Assembly: GCA_016858145.1 (NCBI GenBank)
Contig: JAEHOE010000036.1
Coordinates: 62,001-126,000 of the forward strand
From: Edaphochlamys debaryana
Lineage: Eukaryota; Chlorophyta; Chlorophyceae; Chlamydomonadales
DNA length: 64,000 bases
Reading direction: 5' to 3'
The notes beneath the pieces are model-generated. The model did not search any database and was not told the DNA's origin. It saw only the letters and a program-made list of their open reading frames with translations. Shown here piece after piece: positions 21,179 through 32,821 of this stretch (within the stretch, counting starts at the first letter, position 1; every line of letters starts with the position of its first letter). The position numbers were made by a program, and so were the translations under genes.

Positions 21179-24100
21179 TCACGCCGCGATGTCCGCCGAC
21201 ACGGAGGACGGCACCCGGTATCGCTCCATGATGCGGCGGTTGGCGTCGGACGCCAGGTTCCTGCACGAGAGTTGGGGTTAGTTGAGAGCGTAGGAGAAGT
21301 GGTGGGGTCGGGGGTTTGAGGCGTCGCTGGTTGTCCATGGTCCCACCCCAGCCCTTTCCGGTAGCTCCCACCCCCACAAACGCAAACCCAATCCCTGCCT
21401 GCCTCCACCCTGCCCCCACCTGTCCACCACCATGATCCGCTCGTCCTCCAGCTCGAACCGCACGTAGCGCTCCGTGCAGCCCTCCACCAGAGACTTAAGG
21501 TGGGCCAGGTTGAGCACCTCCTGGCCAGCGACACGCAGCACCTGGGTGTGTGTGGGGGGGGGCGAGGGTCAGGGCGGTGGCCAACACAAAGCGTGGGCCG
21601 GAGTGGGGTGGCGTGGGCAGGGAGCTGGGGAGCCGGGATTGGGGCACCCGTCAACGCAGGGATTGATGCACTTGTCGCACATGCTGGCCTGTACTCGAGA
21701 GAGGCCGTGCCCACCTGCAGCGTCTGGAACTGCTGGTAGCCCGTGTTGACGTCATCCACCAGCACCTGGAGTGGGGGAGCACGTGGGGGGGGGCGGTGGA
21801 CGGGGGGAGCAGGGTGGTGAAGAGGAGAACGAGCGACGAGAGGCGAGGACGGGAGGTGATGACCCACGGCCCGCGCGCGCGGGGAGCCTTCTGCCCCACG
21901 GCCGCTCCGCACCTGGCTGAGGATGACGATCTGCTGACGTGGCTTCTGCATCATGCCGTGCATGGCCTTGTCGTACAGCCGTCGGGGCGCGGTGTTCATC
22001 CAGTCCTCGCCGTACCTGCGTGCGGAGGGGGGGAGTTGTTCAGCCAGGGTAGCGGAGTATCCCACCAAGAACCCGTCTCTTGCGTCCCTCCCACCCCCTA
22101 CTGCTGCGCGGCCTCTTCTCGAAGGCCCATGGTAACCGTCAGCTCTGAGCACTGCAGCCTGCCCTGCAACGGGCCGCCCTGCTCTGCCTTTCGTCGCCTG
22201 CTCCCTCTCCCTCGCCTCTCCCTCCCCCTGACCCGGGCTCACTCGTGCAGGTAGGGCTGCGTGAGCGGCAGGAACACGAGGCCCGCGAACATGTAGTAGG
22301 AGGGCAGGCGGTCGTAGCAGTGCACGGGGACCAGCAGGTCGTTGGGGGTGACGGTCATCTCGAAGGGGAGCACCTGACCGTCGCGGAGCACCTGGACGGG
22401 GCGGGGTGGGGTGGGAGGTGGGGTGGGAGGTGGGGTGGGAGGTGGGGTGAAGAGGTGTGGGTGGGTGTGGGGTGATGGGAGGGTGGTGCAGGGGGCAGAG
22501 GCACGGGCTGGGAAAAGGAGCGAAGAGGCTTGCAGCGAGGCGAGGACAGGAGGGGCGGGTGCGAGGCGAGTCGTGCAGCTGTGCAGAGCAAGCGGGTGCG
22601 GGGCGCACCTTGAGCCGCGCGGTGGCTCCCGTGGGCTTGAGCGTGATGAGGTAGGAGAAGTAGATGCGCTCGCGCTGGCGCAGGTGCACCGTGCCGTCTG
22701 GGGGTGGGCGGGGGCAGGGGTGGGGGAAGCCAGGCGGACGGGAGGGGGTTGAGCAGAGTTTGTAGTGTTAGGGGCAGAGGCAAGGAGCCCCCCCTTGCAG
22801 CCTTCTGCCAAGCGATCCCTCCCTCACCGTTGGCGATGCGCACTCCGTCAAACTCGAGCAGCACATCCCCCGGCTTGAGCACCTGGGGCACGCAGGCATG
22901 GAGTCCAGCAAGGCATGAGATGCGCGAGGTGCTCGGTTGCGGGCTGAGATCTGCCGACGGTCTGCATGTTGGCTGGGATGCCACTGCCCGATCGGAACCT
23001 GCGACAAGGATCTTGGTGCACCTGGCTCCTCCCTACCCCCCCCCCACCTTGTTGGCGTTGGAGGTCTTCTGGATGGTGTTGACCAGCACCCCCGTCATGC
23101 CCTCCGTCATGCCCAGTGCGGAGCGCAGGTGCGGGTTCTCCAGGTTCTGGCACAGCACGCCCAGGCTGCAGTAGCCCTGGGGGTGGGGCGGGGAGGGCAG
23201 GCACACGAGTTAGAAGTTAGTTTGGCTTGGGCACGAATCAAGGGTTAGCGGGCAGAGGCTTAGCTGGGCTGTGGAACGGAGCAAGCACAGGTCTCCAACA
23301 GTGACGTGGCGCACCTGGTAGGAGCCGTACTTGCGGACCTCGGACAGGAAGTGGTATACCACGGGCGTGGGGATGATGTAGCCGATGTTCTCTGCGCCGG
23401 GCAGGTTCTGGAAGGCCACACCCACCACCGAGTCACCCTGGAGCGCGGGGCCGCCTGCGGGGGGGCCCGAGGCCGGGCGGTTGTGGAGTTGGTAGAAAGG
23501 GGTGTCGGGGGTTCGGGGAGAGGCCCTGCTTGCATCGCATGCCCCTGGCTGGCTGGCTGCTGCCCTCCTCCCACCCATCTCAGCACCCACCGCTGTTGCC
23601 TGCAGCACGCGGGCGCCAGTGAAGAGCGCACCGGTATGAGGACGGAGAGAGGGAAAAAGGGCAAGCCAGTCAGTGGTGGGTCCCCGGACAACGCAGGCAT
23701 AAACCCCCGGCCAGGTGTCCCCAGCGCCTACAGAACCCCGCGCCCCCTCTCCAGGCCCGCTCCCTTCCCCCCGCCCCGCCCCACCCGGGTTGATGGCCGC
23801 ATCGATCTGGCAGGCCATGAGGTGCGAGGCGGCGTGCGCGTACTGCGCCACCTCCACGCGGCTGACCACCTGGAGGGGGCCCGAGCCACACCAGAGGCGG
23901 AATAAGTCGTCAGCACCTCGATAACACGCCCCTGCCTATGTACGTGAGAGCCGCCAACCTCCGCCCCTCCTCCTTGGCGCCCTCTCACTGCCCTTGCTGA
24001 ATTCAAACCTCAGGACCATTCCCCAGAGCCCCACCTCGCCTTTCGACCCCCCCGCCCTCACGCAGCACCCCTTCCCCTCCCCCCTCACCCTCCCCCCGCC

Positions 24101-25842
24101 CCCCCCCTGGCTCACCCCCGAGGTGACGGACGTGTTGTCCCCCCCGGTCGGGTAGCCCACCACCACCACCCCCTGCTGCAGCTCCGGCACCGGCCCCAGC
24201 TCCAGCGGCAGCATGGACGTGGGCGTGGACCAGAACGATTCGTCCTCCACACTCAGCAGCGCCAGGTCGCAGTCGTGCGCCACGGCCTGAACGTCTGCAG
24301 AGGGGGAGGGAGGGCGAGGAAGGGAGGGAGCGGTGGACAGGTGAAGCGGAACAGGGAGGGGCAGGGGAGCCAGGAACAAGGGGGTGCGTTAGTCCGGGAG
24401 TCGGGACCTGGATGCGGCTACAGCGTTTGAGGGTGAACAACCCACGCACCCTTGGTCGGGCCGTTCCCCGGGAACCCCAGGCGCCGCACCCTCGCGCGCC
24501 CCCCTCCCGCCCGTCGCCCCCACGCACCCGCCCGGTACTTGGTGCCCGAGCCGTGGCGCTTGACGAGCACGTAGGTGGCGTCGGCCACCACGTGGGCGTT
24601 GGTGAGGATGAGGCGGTCGTGGATGACGAAGCCCGTGCCCGTGGACTCGCGCTTGGGGTGGTTCTGAGGCAGGCGGGGGCGGGGAGAGAGGGAGGGTGTG
24701 TGGGTGGGTGCGGACCTCCAGCCTGGCATGATGAAGGGGGACAGATGATGGTATGTTTCCTGTGTCCTGCTGGGTGACTGGGACGTGCTGGAGCTGGATG
24801 GACGCCCTGCCGGTGACACGGCCTTGCCGACCCCGGCCCAGCCCCCAGCTGCGTGCTCCCGTCTCCACGGGGCGAGAGCGCCCCAGCCTTCACCCCTAGC
24901 CCCTCCACCACCCGACCCCGCCGAGGCTCCCCAGCCATAGCGGTGGCCCAGCCCAGCCGGCCGCACCTGCCACGGCAGCGTGTAGTTGGGCCGGGAGTGC
25001 ACGGTGTAGATCTTAATGATGGAGTCGAGCACCGAGCCCATGCCCCGGGCGTACTGGGCCGGGGGCTCCACCAGCGAGGCCAGCAGGGCCTTGTCGGCCT
25101 TGATGTGCTGCGAGTAGGCGCGCGTGGGCGTGAAGGTGCTGAGGCCCTTGGAGGCCGGGTCAACGGGTTTGACCGACGTGCCGGCCACGTGCAGCGTAGA
25201 GAGGGGGGTGTACTCCGTGAGCCACCACTCGGACCCCCCCGGGCCCCCGTCGCGGTTGCCCGGCTGGGGCAGCGAGCGGCCCGGCCCCGCGTCGCCCGGC
25301 TGCTGCGGGGAGCTGGAGGAAGGCGCCGGGGAGGCAGCTGTCGAGGGCGATGGCACGTGGGCGCCCGAGGCGGCGCCCCCCACCATCATGTCATCGGCCG
25401 TGGTGCGAGGCACCAGCGGGAGGGACTGGGCGGGTTGTGCCTCCGGGGGCTGCAACGGCCGGCCCGCAGCAGCCGGCGAGGCGCCTGGCGTCCATGGTGC
25501 TGCGGTCTCTGGCGGGTTGGGGGGCTGTGGCCGGGACCCGGCGCTGCCGAAAGCTGCGCAAGCGACCCGGCTGCGGGGGTGGAGCGGGAGGGGTGCCGGG
25601 GAGCGGATGCCCGGGAGGGGCGCTCCCGAGCGCGACGGGAGCTGGTAGTTGCCCAGCAGCCGCTGCAGCGGCATGCCGGCTGGACGACCGGGCCGCGCCG
25701 AAACCAGAACGCCCTGGGCACTGGATAGGCTGCCGGCGGCCAGATGCGGATGAAGGGTTGAGGCGCCGCTCTGCCAGATCGTGCTCCCTACCGCGCTGAA
25801 CCACGTAGCAGCTTTGCCTAGCACGTGGCCACCTCGGGCCAT
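21179..25842 (-). CDS. DEG/HtrA-type serine protease (734 aa), plant DEG2/9/10-like
   Basis: Fourteen exons: 25842..24967, 24663..24528, 24294..24116, 23869..23785, 23599..23591, 23454..23315, 23176..23048, 22882..22828, 22697..22609, 22391..22243, 22015..21913, 21765..21715, 21541..21420, 21260..21179; all phases close. The first 200 residues are Pro/Ser/Ala-rich and basic, consistent with an organelle targeting region. The trypsin-like domain has H316 (LTNAHVV), D347 (HDCDLALL) and S428 (GNSGGPAL). A first PDZ follows ([17 protein letters not shown]), then the plant-DEG-type second part ([34 protein letters not shown]) and a final PDZ-like stretch ([12 protein letters not shown]). DEG proteases degrade damaged proteins in plastid, mitochondrion or nucleolus; which one is undecided here. 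The catalytic serine is carried by a 9-nt microexon. ATG chosen as the first in frame after an upstream non-ATG stretch. Confidence 0.9.
22406..22449. repeat. 12-nt minisatellite in a DEG intron
   Basis: Three perfect copies of GTGGGGTGGGAG (22406-22441) plus a partial fourth, lying in the intron between protease exons 9 and 10. Confidence 0.85.
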
Positions 25843-26229
25843 AAGCGGGCTCAGTCCCGCGCCTCGCACGAGCGCCGAGAGATGGTTTGTGTTCTAGCGG
25901 CGTGTTCTCGGGACTTTGGTATGTTGACGAGTGAGGTGTAGTGACCTAGAGGTTATTGACGGACTCAACGCTCGCCTGCTTGAAGCATCAGCGCATTGCA
26001 TCCGGCAGGCGCGGGGCACATCGTTTCTCGCTGTCCTTGATAGTGCCGTCAGTGCCCCAGCCACTCTGCATTCTGAAGCATGCGACAACGGCAATCGACC
26101 CTCTTGCTTCAGGTGTGCCCAAACCCTGAACCATGCACTGTTGATGGCTCCAATCCACACTCCTCCTGCCATCACACACGGTGGCTGCTAATCTTCCTAC
26201 AACCTGCTGATCTGAACCGATCTCTGTAG
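25843..26229. other. Divergent promoter region, DEG protease / CECR5-like hydrolase
   Basis: Holds the promoter of the minus-strand protease and the unresolved first exon of the plus-strand hydrolase. One option for that exon is ATG at 25921 (MLTSE, then gtgtag donor), which would leave only about 80 nt between the ATGs. Confidence 0.35.
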
Positions 26230-29200
26230 GCAACCGCGGCGCTCCGATGCCTGCGGCACGAGCGTGCCGCGGGGGCCGGGGGGAGCGGCACCTTGGCCGC
26301 GGCACACGCTGGCGCCAACCGGCACGCGCACACCGCCGCCAACAACGGCCCCTGTCCAGAAGGGCCACCAGCATTCTCATTTGACATCGATGGGGTGAGC
26401 GCCCGGGCCGTTTGGCGTTGATCAGATCATGGACAGGTCCTTCTGCCTACCGGGGCCTTCTGCCCTACCCCACCCATCGTGGCATTACAGGTCCTCATCC
26501 GGGGAAAGCACGTCTTGCCAGAGGCTCTGGAGGCCATGAAGAAGGTTCGTTCCTTGCAAATAACAGTCCAGACATGACCTGAAGCTCCTCTGTAAGTTCC
26601 CGTCGCTTTGAGTACTACCCACGCGGGTCCAACGCACGTCTGCCGTTTGCTGTCCCTTCCCAGCTGACCGGCCCGGACGGGAAGTTCAAGTGGCCGGTTG
26701 TGTTCATGACCAATGGAGGCGGCGCCAGCGAGGCTAAGAAGGCGCAGCAGCTGTCTGGCTGGCTCGGGGTGGAGGTGCTGCCTTCGCAGGTGCGTGGGGT
26801 GAAGGAAGGGTAGGGGTTACAGCTCCTTCCAAACCTCGCGCTTGCGCGCCCTAAGTGCTGCATAGGCACAGGCCCCCGGTCCGAGCTGAGACGTTAAAAG
26901 GTTGTGGACTTGGAATGCCGGAGCTCCTTGGTCATGGGTCCCAAAACCTCCTCAGCATGGCTTCCCTGCTGACAGCCGAGTGCCGAGTGCCAAGCAACCC
27001 CGGACCACAGAACACGTACACCTTGTCACTGCTAGACACGCTAACCTCTCGCACGCTGCCGCCCGGCCCTCCGCCCCAGGTCATCCTGAGCCACACCCCC
27101 ATGCGGGACCTGGTCCCCGAGCTGGCGCAGCAGCCCGTGCTTGTGTCGGGGCGGGGGGACGTGCTGCAGGTGGCGCGGGAGTACGGGTTCCAGCGGGTGC
27201 TGCACACGCGCGAGCTGGGCCGGGCCATGCCTGCCGCCACGCCCTTCTCCAGGTACCCCCCGGGTGAGCGCTGCGCAGTCGGGGCTTGGGGCGGGGGGCA
27301 TTCCCAGTGTGCCTGCCTCCTCTTGGGGGGAAGGCCTGGGCGCACGGGGACGATATGTTGCTGCGGGTAAGCTCAAGGACCCGGAGCAAGTTGGGCTAGT
27401 GCTGATCACGGACAACCCTGCCCTGGCCCGGGTTGCGGGAAACCTGACGTGTTGCGATGCTGGGTGCACTCGGCTCCCCGTGCAGACGACCGGGCATCCG
27501 GATCAGGCGCCCCGGGCCCCAGCCCTGCGACCTCGCAAGGCGCGGCGCAGGGCACCGCCCCGGCCCCAGTGCCCTCCTCGCCGCCGAGGTATGCCCCCTT
27601 CGGCCTCCCACGGCCTACACTGCCCGGGTCCATTCTCTGTCCCGCGTTTCTGTGACCGCCTTCCGACCCTTCCAATGCCTCCTGCGTGCCGCAGCCCCTG
27701 CCCGGTCCGCGACCTGGGCCTGGGCACCGATGCGCACCCCATCAACACCGTCCTCGTCATGACAGACCCAGACGACTGGTGGGGGCGGAGGGGCGAGCAC
27801 CTGGGGGCAGGCGGGTGTCCCAGTCGGCGCTGGCGTCAGGCTCCGCTTTGGTACCCGTTCCCAGGGCCGTCTCGATTGATAGCTGCGTCTCAATTGGCCC
27901 CCCACGCCGCTGACCGCAGGTACCGAGACTGCCAGCTCATCATAGACGTGCTGACGGGGGCGGGCGTGCCCTCACGCACCCCCGCGGCTGCGGCGGCAGT
28001 GGGTGAGCGCAGCACCGCACACGGCGTGGCCGGCCCCGCATGCTGGGCGCTCACACGCCATGGCGCCCTGCCTGCCCGCCTCTATGCCTCAGGTGCCCCG
28101 GCTGTGAAGCTGGTCTTCTCCAACCCAGGTGCGCGACTGAAGGGCGATTCTCTTCGGGCAGGGGTAAGAGCGCTCCTCCTCTTGCAAGTACTGTGTCTTG
28201 GTATCCAGCGGCACCGGTACCGTGCCGGCTTCTGTCCCGTCGCAGACCTGCTGTGGGCGAACGAGTTCCCCAAGAACCGCTTCGGCCAGGTGAGGCGCAC
28301 CCCAGGCTTCCCAGCTGCGGGCCTTGCGCTCTGTGCTGCGTGCACCACACCGGCTAGCTCTCCTCTGCCTGAGTTATCTAATTTCCCGTCTCCGCCCCTG
28401 TGTCCGCCTGCAAACCCCCCACTCCCTCAGGGGGCCTTCTCGCACATGGTCCTCTCGCTCTACTCGCGCCTCACGGGCGGCAGCCGGCCGCACTTGGTGA
28501 CGCACCTGGGGAAACCCAACCCCCAGCCCTACAGGTGCGACCGGCCCGCCGCGTCAGCCGCACGCGCTCCAGCACGGCGCTGACTCTCACACACTCCTCA
28601 CCCTCTCGACCAGCAAACCTCCTGCGTGGACCTAAGCCCCGCGCTCGCCCCTTCTCCCCTAACCCTGCATCTGAACCTCCTCTTCTCCCCCAAACATGTG
28701 CCTACTCTCCCGTCAGGCTGGCTGAGCGGATGCTGGTGGCGGAGGCGCAGCGGCTGGGCCTGCCCCTGCCCCAGGGCCTGCCCCCCGGCGCCCTGCCCTT
28801 CTCAGGCATCTACGCGGTGCGCACTTGGGGGTGGGCAGGTCCGGGCCTTGTCTTGATGGGTGCCTTCAGTGCGGTTGAGCCCTTCTGACTGATGTGCTTG
28901 TGGATGCCAGGTGGGTGACAACCCCGCGGCGGACGTGCGCGGCGCCAACCAGGCGGGGGCGCCTTGGGTGTCGGTGCTGGTGCGGACAGGTGCGGAGGGG
29001 GGGCGTGCGGGAGCGCTGGGAAGTGGGAATGCCTGTGGCTTGTCCCTGCTCCCTGCTGTGGGGAGGCGGTAGCGCGGCGGTTGCATGCAGTGCCGGCGTG
29101 AATCTCACCGCCTGCAACCCCTCCTCGCGGCAACGCGTCAATCATGGCGGGGAACTGCCGCGCCGCCGCCTGCATAACTGCGTCCACGCTGCGTGAGCAC

Positions 29201-29356
29201 TCCCAGCCCCACATCCCCGCCCCCGCAGGCGTGTTCCAGGGCCCCGGCTCCAACTGCGACGTGGACTGCGCCCGCATCGCCGTGGATGACGTGGCGGACG
29301 CCGTGGCGGCGGCCCTGCACCGCACGCGCAGCATGCGTTGGCACGCCATGCGGTGA
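26230..29356 (+). CDS. CECR5/HDHD5-like HAD-superfamily (class IIA) hydrolase, first exon unresolved
   Basis: Exons read: 26230..26394, 26491..26544, 26664..26789, 27080..27263, 27486..27588, 27695..27778, 27920..28002, 28093..28128, 28246..28289, 28431..28534, 28717..28816, 28911..28989, 29229..29356; phases close through all junctions. The first listed exon starts after a ctgtag acceptor and has an in-frame TAG before it, so an upstream start exon must exist. HAD motif I is AFSFDIDGVLIRG (Asp nucleophile and D+2), motif II VVFMTNGGG (Thr), and motif IV GDNPAADVRGAN (Mg-binding Asp). NTVLVMTDPDDWYRDCQLI and LPFSGIYAVGDNP match the CECR5 layout. These are mitochondrial or soluble phosphatases of unknown substrate. 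The Arg/Ala/His-rich lead before motif I would suit a targeting peptide. Confidence 0.85.
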
Positions 29357-30268
29357 CCCCGGCCCCAGAGCACTGCGGGGGGGCCAGGACTCATCAGCGC
29401 GCCTGTGTGCTGGTGCCGCCAGGGATGGACGTGAGGGCGGGAGGAGTTGGCCGGCACGCCGGTGGGGCTGGGCACAGCGGACTGAGGGGAATCAACATGC
29501 AGGTTGCGAGGGCTAAGCAGCCCCGGCCCGGGACCTCTGGGCTACTTCAGTGCATGCTGCATTTGTGCAAAGAGATTCCGCATTCGTGACACGAGCCGTC
29601 TCGCGCCGTACCGCCAGCCCTGTGGGTAACGCGTCAGGCATCAGTGCCTTCAGCCCTCTTCTCCCGCCGGCATCAGTGGCCACTGGCCAGCAGTCTGCTT
29701 CATGCCAGCCGGTTAGGCCTGCGCTGTGCGCTGACGCTCAGTTCCGCGCCGAGCCTGGGCGCAACTGATCTTACACCTCTCTCTCCCCCAGGCTGCCCCC
29801 AGAGGCATCAGAAGTTAAATCGGGTACAGGTCCAAGGGGGTCTCTTCACGGTTGAGCAGCTAAATGCTTATGCAACAACTGCCCCCCCCAGCTCAAGAAA
29901 AGAAGTTCCGCAGAGAATAACACCAATGCAGCACACCTCCGGTCTCCAGCATGGATGACAGCAGCCTCGGGCGGGAGCGGGATCTCAGCACTCGCCAATC
30001 CCCCCATACGTCCCTTGGACCTCTGCTACGTCGATGACACCGATGTCAAAGCTTCTCAACCCTGTGCCCCGCCTCCCGCCATGGATCGGCCACTGGCACG
30101 TCGTCCCTAACCTCCCAGCCCCGCTGTACTCCATGCGAGGGGCCCACACCCCACCCAGCCTCACACCTCTTCAGCCTCCGCGCGCCTCCCTCACAGGCGC
30201 CTCCCCGCCTCTCACCGACACCAACGTCTAGCCCCCCAACAATGCCTGGCAGCTATCTGCCTGCCTCC
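29357..30268. other. Intergenic, convergent CECR5-like / 109-aa gene 3' ends
   Basis: About 0.9 kb with the TTACA at 29771 as the only recognised signal; no exon found. Confidence 0.4.
29771..29775 (-). promoter_or_regulatory. Candidate UGUAA poly(A) signal of the 109-aa membrane protein
   Basis: TTACA on the plus strand about 495 nt past the stop at 30269; motif and distance only. Confidence 0.3.
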
Positions 30269-30598
30269 TCAGACCTTGCCCAGCTTCTGCTTCTGGGCCG
30301 CCAGCACCTCGGCCGGGGAGCGCCACTGGAACATGGAGCTGTCCTTGTGCCGGGCGGGCGCGCCCACGGGCTTGCCGTCGGGGCCCCACTTGGGCTTGGC
30401 TGGGCCCGGCTTGCGCGTCTTCACCAGCAGGTAGTAGAAGAACAGGAAGGCGACCGCGTGTATGAGCACGAGCACGATGACCAGGCTCTCGAACTCGAAG
30501 GCGTGCAGCAGGTCCTTGGGGTGGTGCTCGTGCTCCTTGCCCAGGACCACGTGCCGGGCCCCGGCGGGCACGGAGGAGGCAACTGGCGTCGGGGCCAT
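30269..30598 (-). CDS. Small single-span membrane protein, unknown (109 aa)
   Basis: Intronless frame, ATG at 30598, TGA at 30269. A polar, His/Glu-containing N-terminus (EHEHHPKDLLHAFEFE) leads into one strong transmembrane helix (LVIVLVLIHAVAFLFFYYLL, residues about 39-58). A Lys/Pro-rich cytosolic- or matrix-type tail (KTRKPGPAKPKWGPDGKP) and a short C-terminal helix (SPAEVLAAQKQKLGKV) follow. I do not recognise the family. Size and layout resemble accessory subunits of organellar or ER membrane complexes, which is only an inference. The next gene on the same strand, 195 nt upstream, is another very small single-span protein. Confidence 0.65.
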   Translation of the reverse strand: MAPTPVASSVPAGARHVVLGKEHEHHPKDLLHAFEFESLVIVLVLIHAVAFLFFYYLLVKTRKPGPAKPKWGPDGKPVGAPARHKDSSMFQWRSPAEVLAAQKQKLGKV

Positions 30599-30792
30599 CC
30601 CGTGTGGCTTGCTCTAAGCAGGCGCTCGTGGGCCTCGCTCCAGCGGCGGGCCGGTTGGACAACTTCTGAAAGGCCGGAAGAGGCTCTCCGTGCGCAGCTG
30701 ACCGGAAGACCCTGGACAGCGTCAGTCCCTGCTTCACGTTGTGCAAACACCAGGAAGACCGAGAACGTACTCCAGGTGGGTCCGCCTGGCGC

Positions 30793-31471
30793 TTAGTCGC
30801 GCTTGTCGTCCGGCTTCAGGTTGACGCTAGGGGTGGAGGGCGAGAAGATGGCCATGCCCAGCCAGAAGAGGAACGCCACAAGGTGCAGCCTGGCGGCGGT
30901 GGAGGGGTGGTATGCAGGAGTTCAGCAAACATGTTTCTGCCAGCAGTGGGATCAAGCTTGGCGCTGAAGGGGCACCGGGGGAGAGGCGCAGGCGGCACCC
31001 CAGGGGGGCAGCCAGGGGCAGCCGATCCGGTCCGGGCAGAAGAGGCGAGTCGTCCCAACTTCGGAGCCCACCCAGAGGTTCAGGCGCTCACCCCACTAGG
31101 ACCATGACCAGACTGCCCCATCCCTGCGGAACAAAGGGGAATGGGCGGGTGAAGGGCAGAGGAGTGGGTGCCCACAGGCCAGGAGGGCCCGGAAGGCCAG
31201 CGGGCGGGGGGGTACACGGCGGTAAGCGGGACGGCGCCGATAGCCACAGCCGAGGGCAGAGGTTGAGGCGACCAGGACAGGAGCGTCTAATGAGGTAGCT
31301 GTCAGACCCAGTCGCCCCAGGAAGAGGCATCGGCCACGCGCTCGCAGGAAGCGGCACGGTGTCCCGAGAGAGGAATTGCGGGCAGCTGCCGCTCGCCCCG
31401 CACCACCACACCTGCAGTAGGTCATGTCCAGCTCCAGGGGTGATGCGTGAGGCGTGGTGGAAGCCGCTCAT
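30793..31471 (-). CDS. Very small single-span membrane protein, unknown (62 aa)
   Basis: Three exons: 31471..31412, 31123..31092, 30889..30793 (60, 32 and 97 nt; phases 0 and 2 close). The protein starts MSGFHHASRITPGAGHDLLQ, then a single hydrophobic helix that spans both splice junctions (GWGSLVMVLVGLHLVAFLFW and following), then a short polar tail (SVNLKPDDKRD). No family recognised. The model rests on phase closure, consensus splice sites and the continuous membrane helix produced by splicing, which no single frame shows. Head-to-head with the cupin gene, 259 nt between ATGs. Confidence 0.6.
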
Positions 31472-31729
31472 GAGTGAAGGACACTGCAGCACTGTTGCGA
31501 TGCAGGATGGCGCCAAGCCTCGGTCCGAAGCGAGAACTGAGGAGCGAGCTGGTGAATCTAGGTTGAGTATGGCAATGTCCACGGTCAGTGCTGGCGCTGG
31601 GGTGATCGCGCGGGCACGCAGCGCCCGCGATGGGGCTCCCCTCGAGACGTCTCCATGGCAAACAGGCCGCGGTGCGCCAGCCCGTGGCAGCAATCCAGAC
31701 GCCGGTCACTAAGCCTAGCCCCAGTAACC

Positions 31730-32821
31730 ATGCTCTCGGTTGCGACTTCCTCTCGCGTCGCCCCCGCTCGTGCCCGAGCGACCATGGTCGTGCAGGCTCG
31801 CGCTGCCACGTCCAAAATCACGGTCGTGAGGCAACCCAGTGAGGAGGTGCTCAAAGTGAGAGGGGTGCCCGCGGCGAGCCCCCGGACGGAGAAGCGCCGA
31901 CCCCGGGTTCTGGAGCCATCGAGCCATCTCCCAGCAGGTCACGCCCTCAGACCTGCCCCTTTCGCCCACACCCTGAACACAGTCCCGTGGCGTGCGAAGC
32001 TGGCCCACCTGGGGCTGCGGAGTGTCCAAGTTCCCCTGGACGTACCAGGCGAGTCCCAGGGCTTTCGACGGTCTGCAGCTGGGCACGGGCTGGGCAGAAA
32101 CCCCTGGGGCACGGGCCCCGCCTTTGCGCCTCGCCAACTGCTGCATCCCACTGCGCTGTGCTGCAGGAGAGCGAGACATGCTACGTGCTTGAGGGCCACG
32201 TCATTGTCATGCCCAACGGTGGGCGGTAGGGGCTGGGGAGGAGGGTCCTGGTATGCAGGCAGGATGCCGAAGGGGGGGGGAAAGGGGGGGTCGTATGAGC
32301 GGCCACCCCGCCGCCTGGGCGTGGGCGTCTTATGCTTGAAAGCTGTATAGGAGTTGCTTCCCGCGCTCTTCCTTCTGCAAGGTGCTCACCCGGCCTTTTC
32401 CACCTCTGGGCGCAGGCGGCGGCGAGGCGGTGGAGATCAAGGCCGGAGACATGGCCACCTTCCCCGCGGGTGGGTGGTGCCCGCTGGTGGTGGTTTGCGA
32501 GGGTGTGCTGCGGGCCGCTGTGCCCCACTGCCCCTGGCCAGGGGTGTGTCGCAGCTGGAGGTGCAGCAGGGCATTGTCCGGACCTGCCCTGGACCTGCCC
32601 CCAGCAAGTCCTGGTGTATGCGCCGAGGGTGGATCACACTACTGGGGAACACGGCGGTCAAGCGTTCCCTTCACCTGCCTCCTCGATAGGGCGGGCGGCT
32701 TGGGAGTCCCCGGCGCCTCCATCCCTGCCCTCGATCACCTCGCGCCCCCGGTTGCCCTGCAGGCCTTTCCTGCGTCTGGGACGTCAAGGCGCCCATCAAC
32801 AAGCACTACGAGTTCCACTGA
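31730..32821 (+). CDS. RmlC-like cupin (DUF861/Cupin_3 type), 118 aa, probably plastid-targeted
   Basis: Five exons: 31730..31855, 31983..32048, 32167..32218, 32416..32469, 32763..32821. Exon 1 gives an Arg/Ala/Ser/Val-rich leader (MLSVATSSRVAPARARA...) typical of an algal plastid or mitochondrial targeting peptide. The mature part is a small cupin: SWPTWGCGVSKFPWTY, ETCYVLEGHVIVMPNGGGEA, IKAGDMATFPAGLSCVWDV, KHYEFH. The C-Y-V-L-E-G and G-D-M-A-T-F-P-A-G blocks are the two cupin motifs. The usual His ligands of motif 1 are not evident, as in many Cupin_3 members, so metal binding is uncertain. Function in plants is unknown. Intron 2 starts with GC (CAG/gcgagt). Confidence 0.85.

Noticed and set aside
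22406..22449. Regular short repeats resembling a CRISPR-like array
   Set aside because: Units are 12 nt with no spacers and lie in an intron of a nuclear gene: a minisatellite.
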